From contig CAIXGW010000214.1 of NCBI GenBank assembly GCA_903919145.1, positions 1 through 64,000 on the forward strand: DNA of 64,000 bases, written 5' to 3'. Below are positions 46,820 through 56,460 of the stretch, in pieces; position 1 is the stretch's first letter; each line of letters starts with the position of its first letter. A program made the translations under genes and the position numbers. Under the pieces are notes generated by a model. It ran no database searches, had not been told where the DNA came from, and saw nothing but the letters and a program-made list of their open reading frames with translations. This stretch comes from an uncultured Myxococcales bacterium. GTDB taxonomy: Bacteria > Myxococcota_A > UBA9042.

Positions 46820-47686
46820 CTACTTTTTCTTGCTGAGCTTGACGGCTTCGCTCCGCACCTTCTCCAGGTCCCACTCTTCAGACAACGGCTCGCGCTCGTC
46901 GAGCTTGATCTTGTAGGCCTTGAGGTCCAGTCCGGCAGCTTTGACTTGGTCGATCCACGCCACAATGTTGGTGGCTTCGCTGTGGACCCGCTTGACGCAC
47001 TCGCCCTTGCAGCCGCCCCAGTTCTTGTCCACATCGGTCTTGAGACTGCGGAAGCTGTTGCCTATCGCCCTGACGCGCACAAGGCCATTGCGATAGACGA
47101 TTCCGAAAGCGATGTGCTGGCCGAGCCCGTCCTTGTACGCCTTCAAGACTGCGTTGCTGGCAAACTCTGGTCGATTGAGAATCTCCTGCAGCTTGGCAAT
47201 CTTTGCATCACCTTCTGGACTGACGCTGTTGGAGCCGCGCAACCCATTGACTTTGTCTTCTAAGGACAACAGGAACTTGGCCTCCTCTTCGCCGACCTTC
47301 TGGCCGTCAAAGTCCCACTCGCGCCACTGGCCGACGTACAGTCCTCGCTTGGCGAGCTCCGTCCTTGCGGCGGCAAGCCGAGCATCACAAGCGGCAAATT
47401 CCGGATGCGCGCGAAAATCAACGTTTGGGTGAGGGTTGCGCATGTCGCGACGCAGGTCAACGATGCTGCCCACTTGGCCCGCCAGGATCTTGGCCGGGTC
47501 CGTCAGAGCCACAAAGGCTTCAAGCTGGGCCAGTTTCTGCTTGTGCCCGTCGATCCACCGATCAGCCCGCGGCTGGTCCTTGGCACCAATCGGCGGCGGA
47601 GTGGCTGGTGTTTCCGCATGGGCAACGGGCAGCGCAAGGACGAAGGTTGAAATCGCAGTCGTCAGGCATAGACGGACAAGACGCAT
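46820..47686 (-). CDS. Secreted protein of unknown function
   Basis: The 288-residue protein has a clear signal peptide (TTAISTFVLALPVAHAE). The mature part is mostly alpha-helical, with KQKLAQLEAFVALTDPAKILAG and a Trp-rich middle (GQWREWDFDG), one CKGEC pair near residue 230 and a basic tail ending KLSKKK. AAGGAG precedes the ATG. The stop is a TAG, and the same frame continues open for 45 sense codons before a TGA. It is divergent from the VWA-like gene at 48112. The composition is less GC-rich than its neighbours, which may mean acquisition. I do not recognise the family. Confidence 0.78.
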   Translation of the reverse strand: MRLVRLCLTTAISTFVLALPVAHAETPATPPPIGAKDQPRADRWIDGHKQKLAQLEAFVALTDPAKILAGQVGSIVDLRRDMRNPHPNVDFRAHPEFAACDARLAAARTELAKRGLYVGQWREWDFDGQKVGEEEAKFLLSLEDKVNGLRGSNSVSPEGDAKIAKLQEILNRPEFASNAVLKAYKDGLGQHIAFGIVYRNGLVRVRAIGNSFRSLKTDVDKNWGGCKGECVKRVHSEATNIVAWIDQVKAAGLDLKAYKIKLDEREPLSEEWDLEKVRSEAVKLSKKK

Positions 47687-48111
47687 CGAGGACTCCTTTG
47701 GGCAGGGGCGCAGCGGCGCAGGTTGGGCAAGGTCAGCATGGTGCGCAACGTTTTATCGACAAGCTGCACAACCGTGCAAATGGCCGGCCATGTGGCTCCG
47801 GTGGTTCGGATGGACCCAGGGCAGCTCGCTTCCGCAGACCTGGCTAGAGTGCCCCCAAGCAGGCCAGCCGTCCAGGCGCTTGCGCGGCAGCACTGGCCAA
47901 CAGTCGCTGCCGGACCGGGCCATCCTCCTGCAGCCCCCGTGGCTGGCTTCTTGCGATGGCCCCGCGCCGTCCCGCCGGCCATCTGGCACATTGCCGTTTG
48001 GCTGTGGTATGGTAAGGGGCTTGGGCAAGCACGCAGCGGGGCAGCAGCTTCTCTGCGGTGGCGCCTCACCAGTAATCCATTGACTTCCGCAACATGCTGC
48101 GGGGGGTGTCT
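47687..48111. other. Divergent intergenic region
   Basis: The 425 bases lie between two divergent starts. No open frame here has a convincing ribosome binding site or composition. TGGTATGGTAAG at 48005-48016 resembles a -10 box for the plus-strand gene, but the -35 is poor. A GGGGGGT at the end of the region precedes the ATG at 48112. Nothing else stands out. Confidence 0.4.
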
Positions 48112-50304
48112 ATGATTCAGTTCTTCCATCGGTCCAAGCGCGGCCGTACCTCAGTAGCCCTGGGGGTGCTGGCGTGCCTGACCGTGCTGGCCACGGGCTG
48201 CAACGACTATCCCGTCCACAGCCTGCTAGACAGCTTTGAAGTGCGCGTGACCAAGTCACTGACGCGCAACCAGGCCGTCAAGGTCGACTTTTTGTGGATG
48301 ATCGACCACTCGTCTTCGATGTGCCAAGAGCAGCGCGCGCTGGCCAACGGTTTTGCTGCCTTCATTGAGAAGCTGCAGAACTATGGCCGCGTCAACCCCA
48401 ACGATCCGCCGTTCATCGACGCGCAGATGGCGGTGGTGACGGTCCAGCAGATCCCCGACTCCACCGAAATCAAGAAGATCGGCGAGTTTGTTCACAAGCC
48501 GGCCACCACCCTGCCGCCGTCTTGCATCGAGCGCACCAAGCAGCCCTGCGTTGGCGACTCGGACTGCACCTCGCCCAAGTGCTTCAAGATGTACAATTTT
48601 GACGCCAGCGCCAGCATGTGCCCCAAGGAAGGCGAGACGTGCCTGACGCCGCCGGCCATGTCTACGGGCAACTGGTACTGCAAGGCCGACACCGCCAGCC
48701 CGCAGTTCAACAACAACGACAACTGCTCGGTCAACACCCACTGCCAGCTGCGCTGCAACACCGACTCCGACTGCTATGCGACCTTTGAGCCCAACATCGG
48801 GCCCCAGGGCAAGCACCGGGTGTTCTGCAACAAGAGCACCGGCCAGCCGGGCTGCATGTTTCCCGCGGAGACCGAGGGTTGCCCCACCGCAGACAAGCTG
48901 CCCGGCGTCCTCAAGCAGAGCGCGGCTCTCAGCGAGGTCAAGTGCGCCTTTGATCACCACTGCAGTGGCGGCACGTGCGTAGTGCCCAACGGCGCCAAGG
49001 AAGGTGTCTGCTACGACAAGAGCGGCAAGATCAAGAAGAAAGGCAGCCAGCTTGACTACTTCCGCTGCGCCGCCTCGGTGGGCGCCAACCAGACCAAAGA
49101 AGCCCAATTTGAGGGCGGCCTGCGCTCGATGTGGACAGCCCTGGACCCCAACGGCCTCAACTGCCCCAAGGGCACCAATGGCCTGCCGACTGCCGCCTGC
49201 CAGTACAAGCAGCTGGTGCGCCCCGACGCCTACCTGGTGCTGGTGGCCGTGTCGGACGACGACGACTGCTCCTACACGTTTGAGCTCGACCCCTACGTCG
49301 GCGACGGCACCAGCGCCGGGGCCAAAGACACGCTCAAGAAGGTTCTGCCTGACGAAGTGCGCACCTACTGCCAGCAGTACGGCGACCGCGCCGCCGGCAA
49401 CCGCGACCTGGTCAACGGCTACTGCGAGTACATGAAATACAAGGACAAGCAAGGTGGCAAGCCGCCGCGCAAGTGCCCAAGCGACTGCCTGTCTCTGGAC
49501 CCCAAGAGCGCCGACTACGCCGCTTGCAAGACAGAGAGCGATGCCAACGTCGCCCTGCTGCTCAAAGAGAACCCGCAAGAGTACCTGCAGAACTGGCGGT
49601 TTGCCTCGGTCACCGACTTTGTCAATCGCTTCCGCAGCCTAAAGACCGACCCGGCGCGGGTGATTTTTGCCGCCATCACCGGCGATACCCTGTCGGGCGG
49701 CACCACCACCGACAAGCAGAGCGACCTGGACCGCGGCAGCTACTACCGCTCGATCCTGCGCAACCAGGCGGGCCCGCAAGCGCCGTACATCTGCGCTGGC
49801 GAGCGCGGCGAGGCGGGCTACGGCTCGCGCTACATCCAGGTGGCCAAGGCCTTTGGCGACAACGGCCTGATGTCCAACATCTGCAAGGGCGCCGACTTCT
49901 CTGACGCACTGGGCAACATCGCCGACACCATCCTCAGCCGGGTGGTCAAGGTGTGCCTGCCCCACCCGCCGCAGGTCGATCCCAAGACTGGCCTGCCGCA
50001 GCTCAAGGTCACCCGCACCCGCGGCACCAAGTCCGAAGAGATGCAGTACGTGGCCGATTCCAAGACGCCGGGCGCAACCGAAAAGTCCTACTACATCAAG
50101 GCGACCGCCGACTGCCTGGTGGGCAAGACCAATCTGGCGGGTCAGCAGGGCCAGACGTGCGCCAAGACCATTGACTGCCCAGAGGGCCTGGCCTGCCAAG
50201 ACGGCCTGTGCAAGATCTACGGCGAGGCCATCTACTTTGTGGTCACGCCGCAGCAGGGCGACGCCATCGATGTCAACTACGCAGCGGACATCACCGTCAA
50301 GTAG
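48112..50304 (+). CDS. VWA-like Cys-rich lipoprotein
   Basis: The 730-residue lipoprotein has the signal GVLACLTVLATGCNDYP (lipobox Cys near residue 30). A VWA-like fold follows, beginning VDFLWMIDHSSSMCQEQ (about 58-75), where the metal-site serines appear as DHSSS instead of DxSGS. Cys-rich insertions such as CNTDSDCYATF interrupt the domain (140-310). The strand YLVLVAVSDDDDCSY (about 375-390) and the YYRSIL region are typical of the myxococcal family. A short EGF-like Cys module (TCAKTIDCPEGLACQDGLC) lies near the C-terminus. The ATG at 48112 follows GGGGGGT; an ATG six codons earlier is less likely. It is probably a surface protein. Confidence 0.84.
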   Translation: MIQFFHRSKRGRTSVALGVLACLTVLATGCNDYPVHSLLDSFEVRVTKSLTRNQAVKVDFLWMIDHSSSMCQEQRALANGFAAFIEKLQNYGRVNPNDPPFIDAQMAVVTVQQIPDSTEIKKIGEFVHKPATTLPPSCIERTKQPCVGDSDCTSPKCFKMYNFDASASMCPKEGETCLTPPAMSTGNWYCKADTASPQFNNNDNCSVNTHCQLRCNTDSDCYATFEPNIGPQGKHRVFCNKSTGQPGCMFPAETEGCPTADKLPGVLKQSAALSEVKCAFDHHCSGGTCVVPNGAKEGVCYDKSGKIKKKGSQLDYFRCAASVGANQTKEAQFEGGLRSMWTALDPNGLNCPKGTNGLPTAACQYKQLVRPDAYLVLVAVSDDDDCSYTFELDPYVGDGTSAGAKDTLKKVLPDEVRTYCQQYGDRAAGNRDLVNGYCEYMKYKDKQGGKPPRKCPSDCLSLDPKSADYAACKTESDANVALLLKENPQEYLQNWRFASVTDFVNRFRSLKTDPARVIFAAITGDTLSGGTTTDKQSDLDRGSYYRSILRNQAGPQAPYICAGERGEAGYGSRYIQVAKAFGDNGLMSNICKGADFSDALGNIADTILSRVVKVCLPHPPQVDPKTGLPQLKVTRTRGTKSEEMQYVADSKTPGATEKSYYIKATADCLVGKTNLAGQQGQTCAKTIDCPEGLACQDGLCKIYGEAIYFVVTPQQGDAIDVNYAADITVK

Positions 50305-50479
50305 CCCCGCCCGCCGCCGATTGGCCTGGATTTTTTCAACCTTTCCGAGCCCTTGCCAACGATCAGCAGAAATTTTGACAGCAGCTGCCTTGGATGCATG
50401 CGCCGGCAAATTTTGCTAAGCTGCCAGCGAATCGCGTTGTAGCGCCCTAGAGGCGACGTGCGATTCTGTTGGGGGCTTT

Positions 50480-53400
50480 ATGCGGAATCACCAGTTCAGT
50501 GCGTCAGCTAGTCGCACCAAACCATTGAGCTATCGTGCAGCCCTCCGCGGATTGTATGTGTTGCTGGTGGCGTGGCTGTTTGCCGCCTGCGGCCCCGACG
50601 ATCAGCCGGTGGTGGGCTATTCAAACCCGCTGAGCGACGCCCAAAGCAATGACCTGGGGGGCCTGGACGCCAATGGCGATGCGGTGTTGACCGACACCGG
50701 CCCCGGTCCAGCCACCACCTGCTTGGTCAAAGACGACTGTCCAAGCGGCCAGCAGTGCGACCCCAAGACCAAGTACTGCTACAAGCCCAGCTGCACCCCC
50801 GGCGCGGCCATCTGCGTGGGCCCCTACGCGGCGGTGTGCGGTCAGGATGGCCAAACCCCAGACAACGCCAAGCTTTGCCCTGAGGGTACCAGCTGTCTGA
50901 ACGGCGTGTGCGGCGCTGCGGGCTGCGGCAACGGCACCTGCGATCCCAACACAGAGACCTGCTCCAGCTGCCCCAAGGACTGCGGCCCCTGCGCCCAGTG
51001 CGGCGACGGCCAGTGCAGCGCCAGCGAGAATTGCCAAGGCTGCGCCGCCGATTGCGGACCGTGTGGCCCCGACCAGGGCTGCCAGACCAGCGACTTTGGC
51101 GGCTGCAAAGGCTGCAGCTGCGAGATCTGTGTCTGCAAGATGGACCCAAGCTGCTGCACCAACCAGTGGGATGATCACTGCGTAGAGTTGTGCGGCAAGT
51201 GCGGCACGACCTGCCAGCCGGCCATCTGCTCAGACGGCAAATGCGACGCCGCCGCCGGCGAAAATTGCGGCACCTGCCCCATCGACTGCGGTCCGTGCAA
51301 GCCCGCCTGCGGCGACGGCCTGTGCCAGCTGCAAGACGGTGAGAGCTGCAAGACCTGCGCCACTGACTGCGGATTGTGCCCCGGCCAGTGCGGCGATGGC
51401 CAGTGCCTGGCCGATGCCCTGGAAACCTGCAGCACCTGCGCCGCCGACTGCGGGAAGTGCCCGCCCAAGTGCGGCAACCTGGTCTGCGAAGAGGGAGAGA
51501 GCCCGCTTGGCTGCCCCAGCGACTGCCAAAAGACCAACTGCGGCAACGGCGCTTGCGAATTCACCGAGACCTGCTCTGGCTGCCCCCAGGACTGCGGCAA
51601 GTGCGGCGGCGGCTGCGGCGACGCCAAGTGCGAGTCCAGCCAAGGCGAAGACTGCATGGGCTGCCCCCAAGACTGCGGCAAGTGCGCGCCCACCTGTGGC
51701 AACAAGGTCTGCGACGCCAAGGAGACCTGCTCCAGCTGCCCCATGGACTGCGGCGAGTGCCAGGTCAAGTGCGGCGACGGCGTGTGCGCCTTTCAGTCGG
51801 GAGAGAGCTGCGAGACCTGCCCGACCGACTGCCCGTGCCAGCAGGGCTGCGGCAACAAGGTCTGCGAACCCAGCCAGGGCGAGTCCTGCCTGACCTGCAT
51901 TGCCGACTGCGGCACCTGCCCGGTCCAGTGCGGCGACGGCAATTGCACCCCATCCAGCGGCGAGACCTGCGACAGCTGCGCCAAAGACTGCGGCCCCTGC
52001 CCGATCAAGTGCGGCAACAAGATCTGCGAGCCCGGGGAGTCCTGCAGCAGTTGCCCCAACGACTGCGGCCCCTGCCCGATCAAGTGCGGCAACAAGATCT
52101 GCGAGCCCGGCGAATCGTGCAACAACTGCCCCAACGACTGCGGCCCCTGCCCGATCAACTGCGGCAACAACATCTGCGAGCCCGGCGAGTCCTGCGACAG
52201 CTGCCCCAATGACTGCGGCCCCTGCGTGTTTGGCTGCGGCGACGGCAAGTGCAGCATCGGTCCCGACGGTGTGCCAGAGACCTGCCAGAGCTGCCCCAAG
52301 GACTGCGGGCCCTGCAGCCCGGGCTCGTGCCAGGGCAATTGCGGCGGCGCCTCGGAAGGTTGCTTCTGCGATCAGGCGTGCAAGGGCGCTGGGGATTGCT
52401 GCAAGGACTTTGAGCTGTTCTGCCCGTCTGTGGTCGGCTGCGGCGACGGCAAGTGCGACCCCAACATGAAAGAGACCTGCCAGACCTGCGCCCAGGACTG
52501 CGGCAGCTGCCCAGCGGCCTGCGGCAACGGTGCCTGCGAGCCGGGCGAAGACTGCAAGGGCTGCCCCAAAGACTGCGGCGCCTGCAAGACCTGCGGCGAC
52601 GGCAAGTGCGACCCCAACCTCAAAGAAGACTGCAAGACCTGCGGCGCCGACTGCGGCCCCTGCCCGGTGGTGTGTGGCAACAGCAACTGCGAGACCGGCG
52701 AGTCGTGCAAGCTCTGCCCCAATGACTGCGGCCCGTGTGCCCAGTGCGGCGACCAGTTCTGCAGCGCCAACGAGTCGTGCGAGACCTGCCCCGGCGACTG
52801 CGGCAAGTGCGCGCCGACCTGCGGCAATGGCCAGTGCGGCGCCGGCGAGACCTGCAGCAACTGCCCCAAAGACTGCGGCGCCTGCTCTATCTGCGGCGAC
52901 AAAGTCTGCGACCCAGCCAAGGGCGAGTCCTGCAAGACCTGCGGCCTGGACTGCGGCAGCTGCGGCGATGGCTGCAAAGAAGGCCCCGCCGGCTGCGACG
53001 GCTGCGCCTGCGAAGACTGCGTGTGCAAGAACGACCCGTTCTGCTGCCAGGGCAGCTGGGACCAGCTGTGTGTCCAGGGCTGCGTCAACTGCGGCCAGAG
53101 CTGCCCGGGCGTAGCCGTCTGCGGTGACGGCACCTGCGGCAACGGCGAGACCTGCGACACCTGCCCCAACGACTGCGGACCGTGCAAGCCCATCTGCGGC
53201 GACGGCCAGTGCCTGGGCCAAGCGGGCGAGACCTGCAGCACCTGCCCCAACGACTGCGGACCGTGCAAGCCCTTCTGCGGAGACAAGGTCTGCCAGGCGC
53301 CATCGCCTTTTGGCGGCTACTCTGAGACCTGCTCGACCTGCCAGCTGGACTGTGGGCCCTGCGCCGCCGGCTGCGGCGACGGCATCTGCGGCCTCAGCGC

Positions 53401-56275
53401 CAATGGCACCAAGGAGTCGTGCTCCAGCTGCCCCAAGGACTGCGGCCCCTGCCCCGTGACCTGCGGCGACGGCATCTGCGCACCGCCCAGCCCCTTCAGC
53501 CCCGGCGAGAGCTGCAGCAGCTGCTCCAAAGACTGCGGGCCGTGCAAGCCGATCTGCGGAGACAAGGTCTGCGCCAAAGAGCTTGGCGAGTCCTGCTCCA
53601 ACTGCACCGCCGACTGCGGCAGCTGCCCACCGATCTGCGGCAACGGCGCCTGCGAAGCCGGCGAGAGCTGCCTGCTGTGCGCCAAGGACTGCGGCAGCTG
53701 CCCAGCCAACGACGGCTGCACGGCGTGGAAGCTGCCGACCTGCAACGGCTGTGCCTGCGAAAAGTGCGTGTGCGAGAAGGACCCCTTCTGCTGCCAGGTG
53801 GCCTGGGGCCCTGAGTGCGTGGACCAGTGCAAGGCCGGCTGCAACGGCACTGGCTGCGGGACCATCTGCAAGCCCAACTGCACCAACAAGAAGTGCGGGT
53901 CTGACGGCTGTGGCGGCTCTTGCGGGCTGTGCGCCCCGGGAGAGATCTGCACCTTTACCGGGGTGTGCGCCCCGCAGCCCAAGACCTGCGGCGATGGCGT
54001 GTGCAAGGTCACCGACGGCGAGTCCTGCAAGGTCTGCCCCCAAGACTGCGGCACCTGCCCGGCCGTTTGCGGCGATGGCGCGTGCGTGACCGGCGAGACC
54101 TGCTCGGCCTGCCCCCAGGACTGCGGCACCTGCCCCACCACCTGCGGCAACGGCAAGTGCGAGACCGGCGAGAATTGCAGCAGCTGCGCCAAGGACTGCT
54201 GCCCGCTGCCCAAGTGCGGCGACCTGGTCTGTGATGCCAAGGGCGGCGAGACCTGCACCAGCTGCGCCCAGGACTGCGGCCCCTGCCCGTGTGTCCCGCA
54301 GTGCAAGGGCGAGCAGTGTGGCGCCGATGGCTGCGGCGGCCAGTGCGGCACCTGCCAGGCCGGCCAATTCTGCAACGCGGCCAACGCCTGCCAGTGTGCC
54401 CCCCAGTGCGCCGGCAAGCAGTGCGGCTCTGACAGCTGCGGCGGCCAGTGCGGCAGCTGCGCAGCCAACCTGTTGTGCGTGGGCAGCCAGTGCGTCGACC
54501 CCAAGAAGTGCAACACCGATGCGGAGTGCGCCGACAGCGACGCGTGCACCTTGGACTACTGCCTGGCCGGTCTATGCGCCCACGACCCATCGCAATCGCC
54601 GGCGTGCTGCAAGGACCCAGACGGCGACGGCGTCTGCGCCACCAAAGACAACTGCCCCGATTTGGCCAATCCGACCCAGGCGGACAGTGACGGCGACCAG
54701 ATCGGCGACGCCTGCGACCTCTGCCCGACCACCGCCGGCCAGGGCAACGGCGATCAAGACAAAGACGGCCTGGGAGACAGCTGCGACAATTGCCCCGCGA
54801 CCGCCAACAAGGACCAGGAAAACCTGGACGGAGACAAGCTGGGCGACGCCTGCGACAGCGATATGGACGGCGACGGCTTTGCCAATGACCAGGACTGTGC
54901 GCCCAAAGACAAGGAGATTCCAGCGCTTATCGACACACCGTGCAACGGCCTGGACGAGAACTGCAACGGCCAGACCGACGAAGGCGGCGTGGCGGTGTGG
55001 CAATTTGACGACGGCAGCCAGGGCGGCTGGTCGATGGACAAGCCGGTCAATGGCGTGGGCTGGCAGGTCTGGCAGGGCGGCGAAGCCAAGACGCCCAAGG
55101 GCGCGCTGTGGTTTGGCAATCCCAAGACGGGCAACTTCAACGGCGCCAACCAGACCGTCAAGGGCGCGGCCCGCTCGCCGGTCATTGCCCTGCCCGTCGG
55201 CAAGATCACCTTGACCGCTTGGTACTTGCTGCACATCGAAGCAGGCGAAGGCTTTGACAAGCTCGACCTGCAGGTCGCCAGCGAGGCCGCGCTGTTCAGC
55301 AACTGGAAGACCGTCAGCTCCAAGACCAACAACACGCCGATTGGCGCCTGGACACAGGTCGTTGTCGATCTCTCGGCCTTCCAGGGTCAGAAGATCCGCT
55401 TGCGGCTGGCCTTTGACTCCATCGACGGCGTGGCCAATGACACCAGCGGCGTGTGGATCGACAGCATCGCCATTGGCTCGACCGCCACCAAAGTGCCCGA
55501 CACCGACGGCGACGGCACCGTGGATGCCTGCGACGGCGACGACGACGGCGACGGCATCCCCGACGTCAAAGACGGCTGCAGCCTGGTCAAGGACGGCGCC
55601 ACCACCGGTACCGACAGCGACGCCGACGGCTTGCCCAACAGCTGCGACCCCGACGACGACGACGACGCCGTGGTGGACGCCAAGGACAACTGCCCGCTCA
55701 ACGCCAACCAGAACCAGCAGGACAGCGACGGCGACGGCGTGGGCGATGTCTGCGACCCCACCCCCAACGGCGGGCCCAAGAAGCTGCCGTTTGGCGAGAA
55801 GTTTGACCAGTACAAGAACAGCTTTGGCGAAGGCGGCTGGAGCAGCTCCACCGATACTGGCCTGGCACCTTGGACGCTGCTGCAGAGCGCGGACGGCAAC
55901 AAGTACGCGCAGTTCTCTGCCACCGCCGGCAGCACGAGCTTGGCATCGACCGGGCGGCTGGTCACGCCCCAACTGGAGATCGGCGCGGCCCAGGCGCTCA
56001 AGCTGTCGGCCGTGGTCAACTACACGCTGCCGCCGATCATGCCGCCGGGTCCGCCGATCGCCGCGGCCACGCTGGCAGTGCAGGTGTCGGTAGACGGCAA
56101 GAACTGGACGACGTACCAGACCGTGCAGCTGACCGGTGGGGCGCTCAACCTGTCTTTGCTGCTGGGACCGCTGCCGCCGGGCGGCCAAGTCTATGTTGGC
56201 TTCTTGGTGCAGGTCGGGGCCTCCTTCTTTCCGGGGACCGGCGTGAGCATCGACAACGTGCAGATCGCCCCCTAG
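50480..56275 (+). CDS. Giant Cys-rich lipoprotein with CGDGxC repeats
   Basis: The 1931-residue protein starts with the lipoprotein signal LLVAWLFAACGPD (Cys about 37). From about 150 to 1280 it is mainly tandem modules of about 21-25 residues, CGxGxCxxGExCxxCPxDCGxC. Interspersed are three copies of a module with DPxCC...WDxxCV (about 215, 845, 1095), a somatomedin-B-like module (about 615-650, CFCDQACKGAGDCCKDFELFC-type spacing), and three CGxDxCGGxCGxC units (1135-1345). Then come one CTDC unit, thrombospondin type 3 calcium repeats (DSDGDQIGDACDLCP) with a MopE motif, a jelly-roll-like domain, more type 3 repeats and a final beta-sandwich. GGGGG precedes the ATG. It is a likely surface fibre or adhesin. 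Confidence 0.88.
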   Translation: MRNHQFSASASRTKPLSYRAALRGLYVLLVAWLFAACGPDDQPVVGYSNPLSDAQSNDLGGLDANGDAVLTDTGPGPATTCLVKDDCPSGQQCDPKTKYCYKPSCTPGAAICVGPYAAVCGQDGQTPDNAKLCPEGTSCLNGVCGAAGCGNGTCDPNTETCSSCPKDCGPCAQCGDGQCSASENCQGCAADCGPCGPDQGCQTSDFGGCKGCSCEICVCKMDPSCCTNQWDDHCVELCGKCGTTCQPAICSDGKCDAAAGENCGTCPIDCGPCKPACGDGLCQLQDGESCKTCATDCGLCPGQCGDGQCLADALETCSTCAADCGKCPPKCGNLVCEEGESPLGCPSDCQKTNCGNGACEFTETCSGCPQDCGKCGGGCGDAKCESSQGEDCMGCPQDCGKCAPTCGNKVCDAKETCSSCPMDCGECQVKCGDGVCAFQSGESCETCPTDCPCQQGCGNKVCEPSQGESCLTCIADCGTCPVQCGDGNCTPSSGETCDSCAKDCGPCPIKCGNKICEPGESCSSCPNDCGPCPIKCGNKICEPGESCNNCPNDCGPCPINCGNNICEPGESCDSCPNDCGPCVFGCGDGKCSIGPDGVPETCQSCPKDCGPCSPGSCQGNCGGASEGCFCDQACKGAGDCCKDFELFCPSVVGCGDGKCDPNMKETCQTCAQDCGSCPAACGNGACEPGEDCKGCPKDCGACKTCGDGKCDPNLKEDCKTCGADCGPCPVVCGNSNCETGESCKLCPNDCGPCAQCGDQFCSANESCETCPGDCGKCAPTCGNGQCGAGETCSNCPKDCGACSICGDKVCDPAKGESCKTCGLDCGSCGDGCKEGPAGCDGCACEDCVCKNDPFCCQGSWDQLCVQGCVNCGQSCPGVAVCGDGTCGNGETCDTCPNDCGPCKPICGDGQCLGQAGETCSTCPNDCGPCKPFCGDKVCQAPSPFGGYSETCSTCQLDCGPCAAGCGDGICGLSANGTKESCSSCPKDCGPCPVTCGDGICAPPSPFSPGESCSSCSKDCGPCKPICGDKVCAKELGESCSNCTADCGSCPPICGNGACEAGESCLLCAKDCGSCPANDGCTAWKLPTCNGCACEKCVCEKDPFCCQVAWGPECVDQCKAGCNGTGCGTICKPNCTNKKCGSDGCGGSCGLCAPGEICTFTGVCAPQPKTCGDGVCKVTDGESCKVCPQDCGTCPAVCGDGACVTGETCSACPQDCGTCPTTCGNGKCETGENCSSCAKDCCPLPKCGDLVCDAKGGETCTSCAQDCGPCPCVPQCKGEQCGADGCGGQCGTCQAGQFCNAANACQCAPQCAGKQCGSDSCGGQCGSCAANLLCVGSQCVDPKKCNTDAECADSDACTLDYCLAGLCAHDPSQSPACCKDPDGDGVCATKDNCPDLANPTQADSDGDQIGDACDLCPTTAGQGNGDQDKDGLGDSCDNCPATANKDQENLDGDKLGDACDSDMDGDGFANDQDCAPKDKEIPALIDTPCNGLDENCNGQTDEGGVAVWQFDDGSQGGWSMDKPVNGVGWQVWQGGEAKTPKGALWFGNPKTGNFNGANQTVKGAARSPVIALPVGKITLTAWYLLHIEAGEGFDKLDLQVASEAALFSNWKTVSSKTNNTPIGAWTQVVVDLSAFQGQKIRLRLAFDSIDGVANDTSGVWIDSIAIGSTATKVPDTDGDGTVDACDGDDDGDGIPDVKDGCSLVKDGATTGTDSDADGLPNSCDPDDDDDAVVDAKDNCPLNANQNQQDSDGDGVGDVCDPTPNGGPKKLPFGEKFDQYKNSFGEGGWSSSTDTGLAPWTLLQSADGNKYAQFSATAGSTSLASTGRLVTPQLEIGAAQALKLSAVVNYTLPPIMPPGPPIAAATLAVQVSVDGKNWTTYQTVQLTGGALNLSLLLGPLPPGGQVYVGFLVQVGASFFPGTGVSIDNVQIAP
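52010..52234 (+). repeat. Three 75-bp in-frame tandem repeats
   Basis: Units at 52010-52084, 52085-52159 and 52160-52234 each encode CGNKICEPGESC-type modules with nearly identical DNA, differing mainly at serine, lysine and asparagine codons. They are far more alike than other modules of the gene, suggesting recent duplication or gene conversion. Confidence 0.8.
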
Positions 56276-56460
56276 CCGTGGCGTGGCCCGGAGCTTGGCA
56301 GCTGAGAACCCAAACATGTAGCCGCTTTGCCTAGGATTTCTGCTTGAAGCAGGCGCTTTTGGCGGCCGCCGAGTCCACCCCAGCGCAGGACCTGACCATG
56401 GCGACGGCGGCGGCGCAGGCGCGTGACAGTTGTGCAGGGCTCGGCTACGCTGCGCAGGCG

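Noticed and set aside
51230..54367. A 1045-codon minus-strand open frame opposite the giant protein gene
   Set aside because: It is an antisense shadow of a GC-rich, Cys-rich repeat gene: Ala/Gly-rich translation, no ribosome binding site, no domain, and the plus strand is clearly coding.
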